Assembly: GCF_003611475.1 (NCBI RefSeq)
Contig: NZ_RAXT01000006.1
Coordinates: 59,847-123,846 of the forward strand
Length of the DNA: 64,000 bases
Reading direction: 5' to 3'
From: Acinetobacter rongchengensis
GTDB lineage: Bacteria > Pseudomonadota > Gammaproteobacteria > Pseudomonadales > Moraxellaceae
How positions within the stretch are numbered: position 1 is the stretch's first letter; each line of letters opens with the position of its first letter. The position numbers were made by a program, and so were the translations under genes. Below are positions 20,063 through 29,383 of the stretch, piece by piece. Below the pieces are notes generated by a model that was not told where the DNA came from, made no database searches, and was given only the letters and a program-made list of their open reading frames with translations.

Positions 20063-20281
20063 CCCTCAATATCTGAGTAATGCTGATCAGTTAAGCATTT
20101 TTAAATCCTCCCCAACCCTCCTTTGATAAAGGAGGGAGTACCAAGAATCTAAAATTATTTTAAATTCTCAGTAGTTCTCCTCTTTTTCTTGCGCCATACA
20201 TGGCTCAGGGTTAGTGGAGATTCTTAGATGAGTAACGACTAAATTACTCTTAACTAACCGGCATTACTCAATATCTGAGGG
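20063..20281 (-). terminator. lipA terminator split by an inserted element
   Basis: The outer parts read as one Rho-independent terminator: arms CCCTCA (20063-20068) and TGAGGG (20276-20281) with A/T runs on both outer sides. Between them lies a 189-bp element, and the segment CTCAATATCTGAG is present on both sides of it (20065-20077 and 20267-20279). Removing the element and one copy restores a 6-bp stem with a 5-nt loop that would end lipA transcription on the minus strand. Each half still holds a 4-bp CTCA/TGAG mini-hairpin. Confidence 0.8.
20078..20266 (+). mobile_element. MITE-like element, family A, copy 1 (189 bp)
   Basis: A non-coding element bounded by imperfect 18-bp terminal inverted repeats: TAATGCTGATCAGTTAAG at the left matches the reverse complement of the right end at 15 of 18 positions. 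It is flanked by a 13-bp direct repeat. Internal hairpins include CCTCCTTTGATAAAGGAGG (in 20113-20135) and GAGTAA/TTACTC near the right end. A second copy lies in inverse orientation at 37338-37539. No protein is encoded, so any movement would depend on an enzyme elsewhere. Confidence 0.8.
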
Positions 20282-20321
20282 CTTTTTAATCTAAAAATAA
20301 AATACTTTTATTCGTGACAAA

Positions 20322-21335
20322 CTATGCTTCAATGGTTTGAACGGCAATTTTCTTCGCAGGATCTGCTTTACGACGAACTTGTGGAACAGGTTCACCATAA
20401 TATTGACGATCTGCAAAATAACTTGAACGTACCATCGGCGCAGCCCAAATATTTTTAAATCCAAGCTTGTGACCATGTGCCGTATAACGTTCAAACTCTT
20501 CTGGTGTTACAAAACGATCAATCGGTGCATGCTCTTTAGAAGGCTGTAAATATTGACCAATCGTCACATAGTCTACGCCATGCGCATGTAAATCATCCAA
20601 CAGCGCAATCACTTCTTCTTCTGTTTCACCAATACCGACCATCAAACCACATTTTGTTGGCACATCAGGACAATATTCTTTAAACATTTTCAATAAAGTC
20701 AAAGAGTGTTGGTAGTCTGAACCCGGACGCATTGCTTTATAAAGACGAGGTACAGTTTCAATGTTGTGGTTAAACACATCAGGTGGGCATTCCGTCATGA
20801 TGCGTAATGCAACATCCATACGACCACGGAAATCTGGAACTAAGATTTCAAGTAATGTTTTCGGACTTAATGCACGTGCTTCTTTAATACAATCTACAAA
20901 ATGTTGTGCGCCACCATCTAATAAATCATCACGGTCAACAGAAGTGATCACCGCATATTTTAAACCAAGGTTAGCAATGGTTTCTGCCATATGGCGTGGT
21001 TCATCCGCATCGAGCGCATTTGGGCGACCATGTGCGACATCACAAAATGGACAGCGACGTGTACAAATATCACCCATAATCATAAAGGTTGCAGTACCAC
21101 CACCAAAACATTCAGGTAAATTTGGACAAGCAGCTTCTTCACATACGGTATGTAGTTTTTGTGCACGTAAAGTGGTTTTAATGCGTTGAACTTCATCAGG
21201 CGCAGCCATTTTGACCCGAATCCAATCAGGCTTTCGAGGCGTTTCAACCGTTGGAATAACTTTTACAGGTATGCGAGCCACTTTTTCTGCACCGCGTAAT
21301 TTGACGCCCTGTTCTGGTTTACGGTTCTCTGACAT
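20322..21335 (-). CDS. lipA: Lipoyl synthase LipA
   Basis: Radical-SAM enzyme that inserts two sulfurs into protein-bound octanoyl groups to make lipoyl cofactor. Both iron-sulfur sites are visible: the auxiliary cluster cysteines in [12 protein letters not shown] and the radical-[16 protein letters not shown] motif. The C-terminal [21 protein letters not shown] block is typical. Length is about 337 residues; MSENRKPEQ at 21335, preceded by GGAAAAG, is preferred to the GTG at 21350. Its terminator is interrupted by the family A element. Confidence 0.97.
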   Translation of the reverse strand: MSENRKPEQGVKLRGAEKVARIPVKVIPTVETPRKPDWIRVKMAAPDEVQRIKTTLRAQKLHTVCEEAACPNLPECFGGGTATFMIMGDICTRRCPFCDVAHGRPNALDADEPRHMAETIANLGLKYAVITSVDRDDLLDGGAQHFVDCIKEARALSPKTLLEILVPDFRGRMDVALRIMTECPPDVFNHNIETVPRLYKAMRPGSDYQHSLTLLKMFKEYCPDVPTKCGLMVGIGETEEEVIALLDDLHAHGVDYVTIGQYLQPSKEHAPIDRFVTPEEFERYTAHGHKLGFKNIWAAPMVRSSYFADRQYYGEPVPQVRRKADPAKKIAVQTIEA

Positions 21336-21532
21336 ATTCAACTTTTCCACTGTTTTCTACGGGGGAGAGGAGATTTATTATAGCGTAAATGCCAAACGAT
21401 AGGGCAAAAAGACTATTCATATACTAAATGTGGTTATCACAGAATATATGCATGTGAAATACAGAAAATTTTTTTACTTTAGTTCATAATATGACACGAG
21501 ATATAGACTGAATTTAGTATAAGGAGCTTTGA

Positions 21533-22948
21533 ATGCCACGTAAGAAAGAAGTCGTTAGTGGGAATTATGTGAAATACGATGCGGTCGTACTTGGCTCTGG
21601 TCCTGCTGGTGAAGGCGCGGCAATGAAGCTTGCTAAAACGGGTAAGCGTGTTGCAATTGTTGATATTCGTGAGCAACTTGGTGGTAACTGTACCCATGTA
21701 GGAACAATTCCAAGTAAAGCTTTACGTCAAACAGTTTCAAGTATTATCCGTTATCAACGTGATCCAATGTTTAAAAAAGTGGGGGATTGGAAACAATTCA
21801 CCATGAAGCAAGTGCTACGAAATGCGCATAAAGTCATCCAACAACAAGTTGATACGCATTCACGTTTTTACGATCGTAATAATATTGATGTATTTCATGG
21901 TCGTGCATATATTCAAGATAAAAACACTGTGATTATTTTCAGTGAAGATGGTGTAAAAGAAACCTTAGGTTTTAAGCAACTGGTGGTGGCAACTGGTAGC
22001 CGTCCATATCATCCACAAGGTTTAGACTTTAATCACCCACGTGTCTTTGATTCAGACAAGATTTTAGATTTAGATTACCCAATTCATAAAATCATTATTT
22101 ATGGGGCAGGGGTAATTGGTTGCGAATATGCTTCGATTTTCATTGGATTGGATCATAAAGTTGATTTGATTAATACTCAGCACCAATTGTTGAGCTATTT
22201 AGATGATGAAATTGCGGATGCGTTGTCTTATCACTTGCGTGAACAAGGTGTACTTATTCGTAATAATGAGCAAATCGATCACCTCGAAACATTTGATGAT
22301 CATGTGGTGATGCATTTGCTTAGTGGTAAGAAAATTAAAGCGGATGCTATTTTGTGGTGTAATGGCCGTTCTGGAAATACAGATGGCTTAGGTCTTGAAA
22401 ATGTTGGGATTACACCAAATAGCCGTGGTCAATTGGCAGTCAATGATCAGTATCAAACTGAAGTTGAAAATATCTATGCTGCTGGTGATGTGATCGGTTG
22501 GCCTTCGCTTGCTTCTGCTGCATATGACCAAGGTCGTTGTGCAGGTTCGAATATGAGTGGTGAAGAAAATATTAAGCCAGTTAAGGATATTCCTACAGGG
22601 ATTTATACCATTCCTGAAATTTCATTCTTCGGAAAAACTGAAAGTCAGTTAACCGCTGAAAAAATTCCGTATGAAGTTGGTCAAGCGTCTTTCCGTCATT
22701 TGGCGCGTGCGCAAATTACAGGTGATACGGTGGGTGAACTAAAAATCTTGTTCCATCGAGATACTTTAGAATTGCTTGGTGTGCATTGTTTTGGAAATAA
22801 TGCTGCCGAAATTATTCATATTGGTCAGGCTGTAATGCAAAGTGGAAACAATACGATTAAGTATTTTGTTGAAACCACATTCAATTATCCAACGATGGCA
22901 GAAGCGTATCGTGTTGCAACTTTAAATGGTATGAATCGTTTGTTTTAA
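21533..22948 (+). CDS. sthA: Soluble pyridine nucleotide transhydrogenase SthA
   Basis: FAD enzyme that exchanges reducing equivalents between NADPH and NAD. The 471-residue protein belongs to the lipoamide dehydrogenase-like family: N-terminal [17 protein letters not shown], then [16 protein letters not shown], where the usual first redox cysteine of the disulfide pair is replaced, as in SthA. The NAD-binding fold is [14 protein letters not shown] and the [15 protein letters not shown] segment follows. An AAGGAG ribosome site precedes the ATG. Monocistronic. Confidence 0.95.
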   Translation: MPRKKEVVSGNYVKYDAVVLGSGPAGEGAAMKLAKTGKRVAIVDIREQLGGNCTHVGTIPSKALRQTVSSIIRYQRDPMFKKVGDWKQFTMKQVLRNAHKVIQQQVDTHSRFYDRNNIDVFHGRAYIQDKNTVIIFSEDGVKETLGFKQLVVATGSRPYHPQGLDFNHPRVFDSDKILDLDYPIHKIIIYGAGVIGCEYASIFIGLDHKVDLINTQHQLLSYLDDEIADALSYHLREQGVLIRNNEQIDHLETFDDHVVMHLLSGKKIKADAILWCNGRSGNTDGLGLENVGITPNSRGQLAVNDQYQTEVENIYAAGDVIGWPSLASAAYDQGRCAGSNMSGEENIKPVKDIPTGIYTIPEISFFGKTESQLTAEKIPYEVGQASFRHLARAQITGDTVGELKILFHRDTLELLGVHCFGNNAAEIIHIGQAVMQSGNNTIKYFVETTFNYPTMAEAYRVATLNGMNRLF

Positions 22949-22988
22949 AATGATTTATTTCTAATAATTTTATTTTTTTATAATGATA

Positions 22989-23016
22989 ACCCGTAAGTGA
23001 TCTTACGGGTTTTTTA
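22989..23016 (+). terminator. Terminator of sthA
   Basis: ACCCGTAAG, loop TGAT, CTTACGGGT and six T, about 40 bp after the stop codon. Confidence 0.93.
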
Positions 23017-23089
23017 ACAATTTTGGTTGTAAATAGGGTTTAAAAAATCATTTATATTTATGAACTAGTTATTGCCTAATATTTATTAC

Positions 23090-23260
23090 GCAAAATTGAA
23101 ATCCAGTTGTATCAGAATTTGCTACTTTGAAGGATCAAAGTAACCAAAATCCTTGTTGGGCAAAGGGGATATCCCTATCACCCTTGCCCAACGGTGGCAT
23201 CCATGCCGCCTAACGCGATAGCAAAATGATGTTAGAACGACTATGCACAAACAAGTTCAG
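23090..23260. repeat. Structured non-coding sequence, possible dispersed repeat
   Basis: The 480-bp gap between sthA and pdxB holds nested inverted repeats and no gene. ACTTTG/CAAAGT (23124-23141) is followed by GTTGGGCAA/TTGCCCAAC (23155-23192), which encloses a second GGGAT/ATCCC pair, and by a small GGCAT/ATGCC palindrome near 23196-23207. The GC content is above the flanking DNA. It resembles dispersed intergenic repeats of this group, but no second copy is in the window. Confidence 0.45.
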
Positions 23261-23432
23261 TTTTAACTATATTTTATTTGTTTTAGACAGAAATATTTTG
23301 AGTTTGTTTATAGTTTTATTCATTTGATTTGAACTTTAATTGATGAATTTTTAAATTATGGGGGACAAGAACCGCATAGTTTTAATATCTACAAAGCGTT
23401 ATCATAGTGGTATAAACAGGTTGGATAAAGTT

Positions 23433-24500
23433 ATGAAAATTGTTGCGGATGAAAATCTAGCATTTACTGAATATTTCTTTTCAGAATTCGGAGAAATTCA
23501 TCAGGCAGCAGGGCGTACTTTAACGCATGATGATGTAAAAGATGTTCAAACTCTATTGGTTCGGTCTGTAACCAATGTGAATGAATCACTGGTTGCAAAT
23601 ACGGCGCTTAAATTCGTTGGTAGTGCAACGATTGGCACAGATCATTTAGACATTACAGCTTTAGAAAAACATCAAATTGTATGGTCAAATGCAGCGGGTT
23701 GTAATGCGCAAGCTGTTGCTGAATATGTGATCACCGCATTATTACATTTGAATCCTGATTTTATTGATCAAAATAAAGGCTTTACCTTAGGCATTATTGG
23801 TTTGGGGAATGTCGGTTCACGTTTGGCTTATATGGCAAAGCTCTTGGGTTGGAATGTGATTGGTTTTGATCCATTTGTGCAACATCGAGATATTCAACAG
23901 GTTGAACTTGAAACATTATTAAAAAATGCAGATGCAATTACAACACATGTACCATTAACCAAAACAGGCGAACATGCGACTTATCACTTAATTGATGGCA
24001 ATGCGTTAGCGCTGATGAAGCCTGAAGCGATTTTAATTAATTCTGCACGTGGACCTGTTGTTGAGGAAGCCGCATTAATTGCAGACATTCAAAAGACACA
24101 GCGTAAAGTGGTTTTAGATGTATTTGAACATGAACCTGAGATTTCACAAGAATTACTCGATTTAATCACCATCGTTACGCCACATATCGCTGGATATAGC
24201 TTAGAAGGTAAGGCACGCGGTACTCAAATGATTTATGAGGCATTTTGTAAAACATTTGGCTATTCTGCGAATAAAAAATTTGAATCACAATTGCCTACTG
24301 GTGAGCAGTATTTTTATGGCAATAATATTAAGCAAACACTGAAAAAATACTTATCTGAAATCTATAATATTCAACGGGATGACGATAATTTAAGAGCATG
24401 TTTGAAGAATGGTAAGGTGGATCAGAAGGCATTTGATCATCTACGCAAAACTTATCCTTTACGCCGTGAATGGGCTGCACATGGAGGGCCAAAAGCATGA
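23433..24500 (+). CDS. pdxB: Erythronate-4-phosphate dehydrogenase PdxB
   Basis: Second step of the DXP-dependent vitamin B6 route, oxidising 4-phosphoerythronate. About 355 residues of the D-2-hydroxyacid dehydrogenase family. MKIVADENLAF matches the usual N-terminus, so the 25 residues before it from the ATG at 23358 are probably not translated. The NAD-binding GIIGLGNVGSRLA, substrate-binding LVRSVTNVNESL and catalytic NSARGPVV/DVFEHEP/THPHIAG-type region are present, followed by the PdxB C-terminal dimerisation domain. The stop codon overlaps the start of epmA (ATGA). Confidence 0.94.
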   Translation: MKIVADENLAFTEYFFSEFGEIHQAAGRTLTHDDVKDVQTLLVRSVTNVNESLVANTALKFVGSATIGTDHLDITALEKHQIVWSNAAGCNAQAVAEYVITALLHLNPDFIDQNKGFTLGIIGLGNVGSRLAYMAKLLGWNVIGFDPFVQHRDIQQVELETLLKNADAITTHVPLTKTGEHATYHLIDGNALALMKPEAILINSARGPVVEEAALIADIQKTQRKVVLDVFEHEPEISQELLDLITIVTPHIAGYSLEGKARGTQMIYEAFCKTFGYSANKKFESQLPTGEQYFYGNNIKQTLKKYLSEIYNIQRDDDNLRACLKNGKVDQKAFDHLRKTYPLRREWAAHGGPKA

Positions 24501-25489
24501 GTCAGCCTATCCAAAGTAGCATTCAATATCAACCGACTTGTGATTTAGACGCACTCAAATCACGAGCAAAAATGTATGCACAAATTCGCCAATTCTTTGC
24601 TGAGAGAGAAGTGCTCGAAGTTGAAACACCTGTACTTTCGCAGGCAGGTGTGACCGATGTACATTTAGCTTCTGTACAAGCACAGCGCCATGTTCAAGGG
24701 AAGAAGCAAATCCATTATTTACAAACCTCACCTGAATTTGCCATGAAACGATTATTGGCAAGTGGTAGCGGTGCAATTTATCAAATTTGTAAAGTGTTTC
24801 GTGATGATGAGCATGGTCGTAAACACAATAGTGAATTCACCATGTTGGAATGGTATCGTCCGCAATTCAGTTTGAAAGATTTAATGCTCGAAGTGACTGA
24901 TTTATTAAATGTTGTACTTGAACAGCGCTTTGGTGAAGTTCGTCCGACGGTGTTGAGTTATAAACATGCTTTTATGGATCGTTTGGATTTAAATCCACTC
25001 CAAGCGAGCTTGAAAGAATTAAAAGATGCCGCACATCGTGTCGGTTTAAATCTCGATTTGGGCGATGATCGTTTAGCCTATATCGATTTGCTATTTTCAC
25101 ACATGGTAGAACCAAGCTTAGGTTTTGATACACCAGTATTTTTAACAGATTTTCCACCTGAATTGGCGTCTTTAGCCATGACTAGACATGATGAGGATGG
25201 TGAGTTAGTTGCAGCACGTTTCGAGCTTTATATTGAAGGTTTAGAACTCGCCAATGCCTATGATGAATTGATAGATGCAGATGTTTTGCGTGGTCGTTTT
25301 GAAGCGGATAATGCAGTGCGTAAAAAACTTGGTTTGCATGTGATGCCGATTGATGAGTATTTGTTGGCTGCTTTGCCGAATATGTCTGATTGTGCAGGAA
25401 TTGCTTTGGGTATAGATCGTTTGTTAATGGTCGTGATGAATCAAATGAAGTTGGAAAAAGTAATTACGTTCCCTGCTGAGGTGTCGTGA
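24497..25489 (+). CDS. epmA: EF-P beta-lysylation ligase EpmA (GenX/PoxA)
   Basis: A truncated class II lysyl-tRNA synthetase paralogue that attaches (R)-beta-lysine to elongation factor P, helping ribosomes pass polyproline stretches. The 330 residues hold only the catalytic core, without the anticodon-binding domain: FREREVLEVETPVLS-like motif 1, FRDDEHGRKHNSEFTMLEWYRP motif 2 and the GIALGIDRLLM motif 3. GGAGG precedes the ATG, which overlaps the pdxB stop. The coupling to pdxB is by position only. Confidence 0.94.
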   Translation: MSQPIQSSIQYQPTCDLDALKSRAKMYAQIRQFFAEREVLEVETPVLSQAGVTDVHLASVQAQRHVQGKKQIHYLQTSPEFAMKRLLASGSGAIYQICKVFRDDEHGRKHNSEFTMLEWYRPQFSLKDLMLEVTDLLNVVLEQRFGEVRPTVLSYKHAFMDRLDLNPLQASLKELKDAAHRVGLNLDLGDDRLAYIDLLFSHMVEPSLGFDTPVFLTDFPPELASLAMTRHDEDGELVAARFELYIEGLELANAYDELIDADVLRGRFEADNAVRKKLGLHVMPIDEYLLAALPNMSDCAGIALGIDRLLMVVMNQMKLEKVITFPAEVS

Positions 25490-25731
25490 ATATAGAATTA
25501 AATATTTGTCGTATTTGTGGATATTTTGAAGAGGATTATTTTCCATGGGGGGAGGATGGTAAAACTTCCTCATTTGATATTTGTATTTGTTGCAATGTCG
25601 AATTTGGATATGAAGATATAAACTTAGATTCTATCAGGAAGTTTAGGACAAGCTGGATAAGCTCAGATAAATTTTTATCTAATTCTAAATATGCTAATTT
25701 TTTAAGGAATATTCCTAAAGAATTTTTGTGA
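25486..25731 (+). CDS. Small cysteine-rich (zinc-ribbon-like) protein
   Basis: An 81-residue protein that starts at a GTG overlapping the epmA stop. It has a C-x2-C pair (CRIC, residues 8-11) and a CICC cluster (33-36) around a WGEDG-T-SFDIC segment, then VEFGYED. This pattern belongs to a widespread family of small probable zinc-binding proteins without a settled function. The gene is AT-rich and uses AGG and ATA codons more than its neighbours, which suggests later arrival. It has no ribosome site of its own and probably relies on coupling. Confidence 0.7.
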   Translation: MNIELNICRICGYFEEDYFPWGEDGKTSSFDICICCNVEFGYEDINLDSIRKFRTSWISSDKFLSNSKYANFLRNIPKEFL

Positions 25732-25849
25732 TTTGTATGGTTTTGAGTCGGTATGTATAAACTTTGGCATGCCATTTGCTTTTTATTCAGCAGGCAAAGA
25801 AGCCTATTTTTCAATTTTAATATATCACTGATGTTTGATAGGCAAAGGA

Positions 25850-25882
25850 GCCTAAAGCATGTTTCATGCTTTAGGCTTTTTT
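25850..25882 (+). terminator. Strong terminator before the FNT channel gene
   Basis: GCCTAAAGCATG and CATGCTTTAGGC form a perfect 12-bp stem with a TTT loop and a T run. A weaker AGGC/GCCT hairpin with ATTTTT lies upstream at about 25790-25812. Together they would end the pdxB-epmA transcript. Confidence 0.92.
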
Positions 25883-25931
25883 ATTACCAATTTAAAAGAG
25901 TTGCCTATTGATTTATAAAGGAACAGCGCTT

Positions 25932-26744
25932 ATGTCATATCTTGCACCATCGGAATTTGCAGTCAAAGTTGTAGATGCAGGCGAATCAAAATTACATATG
26001 GCAACACGAGATGTCATTATTCGTGCCTTCATGGCAGGGGCGATCCTCGCTATTTCAGCAGTATTTGCAATAACAATAGGAATTCAAACAGGTGTGCCTT
26101 TAATTGGTGCATTATTATTTCCTGTTGGTTTTTGTATGCTGTATTTATTGGGATATGACCTATTAACAGGTGTATTTGTTTTAACACCATTGGCATGGAT
26201 TGATAAGCGTGCAGGTGTAACGATTCCTAGAATTTTAAAACATTGGGGATGGGTGTTTTTAGGTAATTTTGCAGGTGCATTGACCGTTGCTGTTCTTATG
26301 GCAGTTGTATATACCTATGGTTTTGCAACTGAGCCCAATGAAATTGGCAACAAAATTGCACATATTGGTGAAAGTAGAACGCTTGGATATAAGGAATATG
26401 GTTTAGGGGGATGGTTAACTATTTTCATTCGAGGAATGTTGTGTAATTGGATGGTTTCTCTTGGCGTAATTGGTGCAATGATTTCAACTTCCGTAAGCGG
26501 TAAATTTATTGCAATGTGGATGCCAGTGATGCTGTTTTTTGCCATGGGTTTTGAACATTCAGTCGTTAATATGTTTTTATTTCCTTTCGCGATGATGATG
26601 GGCGGTAATTTCTCAGTGATGGATTATTTATTGTGGAATGAGATTCCTGTTGCGTTAGGTAATTTGGTGGGGGGGGTGGCATTAACAGGCTTAGCTTTAT
26701 ATACAACACATGTGAAAACTGCACCAAAACGAACTTTTAAATAA
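25932..26744 (+). CDS. Formate/nitrite transporter (FNT) family channel
   Basis: A 270-residue inner-membrane protein with six hydrophobic segments. The family marks are AGAILAISAVFAITIG in the first segment region, GYDLLTGVFVLTPLAW, and GMLCNWMVSLGVI in the second half, where FNT channels have the paired central gates; the conserved His lies in FAMGFEHSVVNMF. It could carry formate, nitrite or another small anion. AAGGAA (25917-25922) favours the ATG at 25932. The next gene is a PP2C-kinase fusion, suggesting nitrogen-related regulation. Confidence 0.9.
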   Translation: MSYLAPSEFAVKVVDAGESKLHMATRDVIIRAFMAGAILAISAVFAITIGIQTGVPLIGALLFPVGFCMLYLLGYDLLTGVFVLTPLAWIDKRAGVTIPRILKHWGWVFLGNFAGALTVAVLMAVVYTYGFATEPNEIGNKIAHIGESRTLGYKEYGLGGWLTIFIRGMLCNWMVSLGVIGAMISTSVSGKFIAMWMPVMLFFAMGFEHSVVNMFLFPFAMMMGGNFSVMDYLLWNEIPVALGNLVGGVALTGLALYTTHVKTAPKRTFK

Positions 26745-26792
26745 GATCATTTTAATCGGGGGAGCCTCATGTAGACTCTCCGTGATATTGAG

Positions 26793-28550
26793 ATGAAAAA
26801 TATGACTCAACAATTAAAAGTCGAACTTGGTCAATATTCTCATCAAGGGCGTAAAGTGATCAATCAAGATTTTTACGCTGCTTCAATACCGCAAAATTAT
26901 GTATTGCAACATAAGGGCATTGCTTGTGCATTATCGGATGGAATTAGCAGCAGTAATGTCAGTCATATTGCTAGCCAAATGGCAGTTACGGGCTTGCTAG
27001 CAGACTACTTCTCTACTCCTGAAACATGGACCGTAAAAACATCGGTGCAACGTGTTTTAACTGCGGTAAATAGTTGGTTGTATGCACAAACCCAGCAAAG
27101 CCAATATCGTTTTGATAAAGATCGCGGCTATGTTTGCACGCTTAGCGCATTGGTGATGAAAGGGCACATTGTGCATCTTTTTCATATTGGTGATAGTCGA
27201 ATTTATCGACTACAGTCAGGGCAACTGGAACAACTTAGCACAGATCATCGGGTTTGGTTGTCATCACAGGAAAGTTATTTGAGCCGCGCGCTAGGTGTAA
27301 ATCCGAAAGTTGATATTGATTATCAAAGTTATGTTTTATATGAAAATGATATTTTTATTTTGATGACAGATGGCGTGTATGAGTATTGTTCATCTGAAAA
27401 GTTAACCCAATTTCTAACTCAAACTCATACCAGTTTAGATCTGATTGCCCAACAAATTGTAGAGTATGCTTACCAACAAGGCAGTATAGACAATTTGACG
27501 ATTCAGATTGTAAAAGTTCAGGAGCTTCCTCAAGTTGGGGCACATGAAATTGTACCTGATTATACTCAATTAGCATTTGTACCTTCTCTGAATGTCCCAA
27601 CACAATTTGATGGGTATCAGATTGTTCGTGAAATACATAACAGCAATCGTAGTGTTTTATATTTGGCTCATGAAATTGATCAACAACAGCTTTTGGTGAT
27701 TAAAGTTCCTGCTACAGATGTACAACAAGATCCGTATTTAACTGAGCAATTTTTATTCGAAGAATGGATCGCAAATCGAATTCATCATCCTCATGTTTTA
27801 GCTGCTTATGTACAACTTAGACCTCGGAATTATATTTATCATACGATGGAATATATTGAAGGTGTTACGCTTAAACAATGGATTACAGATCAACAACAGC
27901 TAGTTCCATTAGATAAAGTTCGGCAGATTATTGAGCAGATTGCTAAAGGTTTACAGGCGATACATCGTTTAGAAATGATTCACCAAGATATTAGACCTGA
28001 AAATATTATGATTGATCATTTGGGTACGGTAAAAATCATTGATTTTGGAGCGTGTCGTGTGGCAGGAATTCGTGAAATGACGAAAGATGTCGAAGAAGTT
28101 GCATTGGGCACGATGGCTTATATGGCACCTGAATACTTTTTATCTGAATCCGTTACCGCGTCCTCAGATCAATATTCGCTCGGAGTTCTCGCTTATTATT
28201 TGTTAAGTGCTGATTTGCCTTATCAAACCAATATCGCAAAGTGCAAATCAAAAAAAGATTTTAGAAAGTTACAGTATCGTTCCCTATCTTATTATCGTGA
28301 AGATGTACCTCTATGGGTGGATAAGGCTTTAGAAAGAGCAGTTCAAATCAGGGCAGATCATCGCTATGACGATGTTGCAGAGTTTGTTTATGATTTGATT
28401 TACCCAAATCCAAAATTCTTAACATTAAAGCGGAAATCATGGGTAGATAGAGATCCTGTGATGTTTTGGAAAGCTATTTCTTCACTATTATTTCTATTGT
28501 TATTAGGAGGAGTGGCTTTAGTGAGTCATTTTAATACGATACATTTTTAA
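26793..28550 (+). CDS. PP2C phosphatase-Ser/Thr kinase fusion, C-terminal membrane anchor
   Basis: One 585-residue chain with two opposing activities. Residues about 10-245 are a PP2C phosphatase with metal-binding motifs CALSDGISSS, HIGDSRIYRL, LMTDGVYEY and DNLTIQIV. Residues about 270-540 are a Hanks-type kinase with the ATP lysine in LLVIKVPA, catalytic loop IHQDIRPENIMI (HRD changed to HQD), IIDFGACR and MAPEY. The nucleotide loop REIHNSNRSVLYLA lacks the normal glycines. A membrane segment (FLLLLGGVALVSHF region) ends the protein. It follows the FNT gene by 48 bp. Such fusions often adjoin nitrate or nitrite transport genes. Confidence 0.92.
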   Translation: MKNMTQQLKVELGQYSHQGRKVINQDFYAASIPQNYVLQHKGIACALSDGISSSNVSHIASQMAVTGLLADYFSTPETWTVKTSVQRVLTAVNSWLYAQTQQSQYRFDKDRGYVCTLSALVMKGHIVHLFHIGDSRIYRLQSGQLEQLSTDHRVWLSSQESYLSRALGVNPKVDIDYQSYVLYENDIFILMTDGVYEYCSSEKLTQFLTQTHTSLDLIAQQIVEYAYQQGSIDNLTIQIVKVQELPQVGAHEIVPDYTQLAFVPSLNVPTQFDGYQIVREIHNSNRSVLYLAHEIDQQQLLVIKVPATDVQQDPYLTEQFLFEEWIANRIHHPHVLAAYVQLRPRNYIYHTMEYIEGVTLKQWITDQQQLVPLDKVRQIIEQIAKGLQAIHRLEMIHQDIRPENIMIDHLGTVKIIDFGACRVAGIREMTKDVEEVALGTMAYMAPEYFLSESVTASSDQYSLGVLAYYLLSADLPYQTNIAKCKSKKDFRKLQYRSLSYYREDVPLWVDKALERAVQIRADHRYDDVAEFVYDLIYPNPKFLTLKRKSWVDRDPVMFWKAISSLLFLLLLGGVALVSHFNTIHF

Positions 28551-28860
28551 TTCGTCGATGAGCATTTGTTTTATACATATTAAATGCTGAATATATTGGT
28601 TAAGTACTTTCTACATTTATCCATTGATATGGTCATTACATCATTGCCTTAGCTATTGATTCACTGAATTAACTAGACATCTATACGTATATACTTAACT
28701 CAAACTTAGAATCTATGAATTGATTTATCAAAAATTTTAAATGACCTGAATAGTGTGCATCTTCATTTTTTGTGTATGAATGTTCAAACTAGGTTTGTCT
28801 TTATTAAACACAATATTCAGGTATATTTTTGGGTATTTACTACAATCTTTTGTTTAAGCG
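28551..28860. other. Intergenic gap, 310 bp, without recognisable gene
   Basis: AT-rich sequence between the PP2C-kinase and ddrR genes, which converge. Apart from an AGCATTT/AAATGCT pair near 28561-28588 without a T run, nothing stands out. Confidence 0.5.
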
Positions 28861-29094
28861 TTAAAGTGTTAACGGCTCTAAACCTTTTACAATATCACTA
28901 AATTCTGAACCATTCAGCCAAAAAGATTTCTTTAAAAATAACGTTGTCATAATGCTTTCTGCTATATCACTATTGGTGTTTTCACAGAATAGACCGTATT
29001 GGCTGCCGAGTACTGTATTGTCTTCAATCAGACGAATATAGTAAGCATGTTGTTCATCTGCATAACCAAGAATTGCATCACGTTGAGTAGCCAT
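28861..29094 (-). CDS. ddrR: DdrR, DNA-damage response corepressor
   Basis: A 77-residue protein divergent from umuDAb. In Acinetobacter the small gene at exactly this place is ddrR, whose product works with UmuDAb to repress DNA-damage-inducible genes. The sequence starts MATQRDAILGYADEQHAYYI and has no recognised domain. GGAGAC lies upstream of the ATG at 29094, so the longer frame to 29124 is not used. The identification rests mainly on gene position and size, supported by the length match of its partner. Confidence 0.85.
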   Translation of the reverse strand: MATQRDAILGYADEQHAYYIRLIEDNTVLGSQYGLFCENTNSDIAESIMTTLFLKKSFWLNGSEFSDIVKGLEPLTL

Positions 29095-29317
29095 TTTTAT
29101 GTCTCCACATAGAAAATCAATCAATTAAGTAAGCTAATTTAGACCAGTAAACTTATTCAATCAGATCAATAGATTAGTGAAATAAAGAATCTTATATTCA
29201 TTCTAAATTATTGATTTATGATAAGTATATTGATTATCCTTGTCATCCTTGATCAAATAGATGTATCAAAAACTGATCGATAACGGTATTGTTATTCAAA
29301 AAAAACACGCCGTCAAC

Positions 29318-29346
29318 TTGAATTTGTAACTTTTTCGAGATATATT
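29318..29346 (+). promoter_or_regulatory. Predicted umuDAb promoter with overlapping operator-like repeat
   Basis: A TTGAAT (-35, 29318-29323) and TATATT (-10, 29341-29346) pair is spaced by exactly 17 bp. The imperfect inverted repeat TTGAA-N11-TTCGA (29318-29338) covers the -35 box and most of the spacer, the place expected for a self-repressing SOS-type operator. The promoter is read from sequence; UmuDAb binding there is inference. Confidence 0.55.
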
Positions 29347-29383
29347 GATTTTAATGGCTTTTATGCAGCATATAGGATACAGC

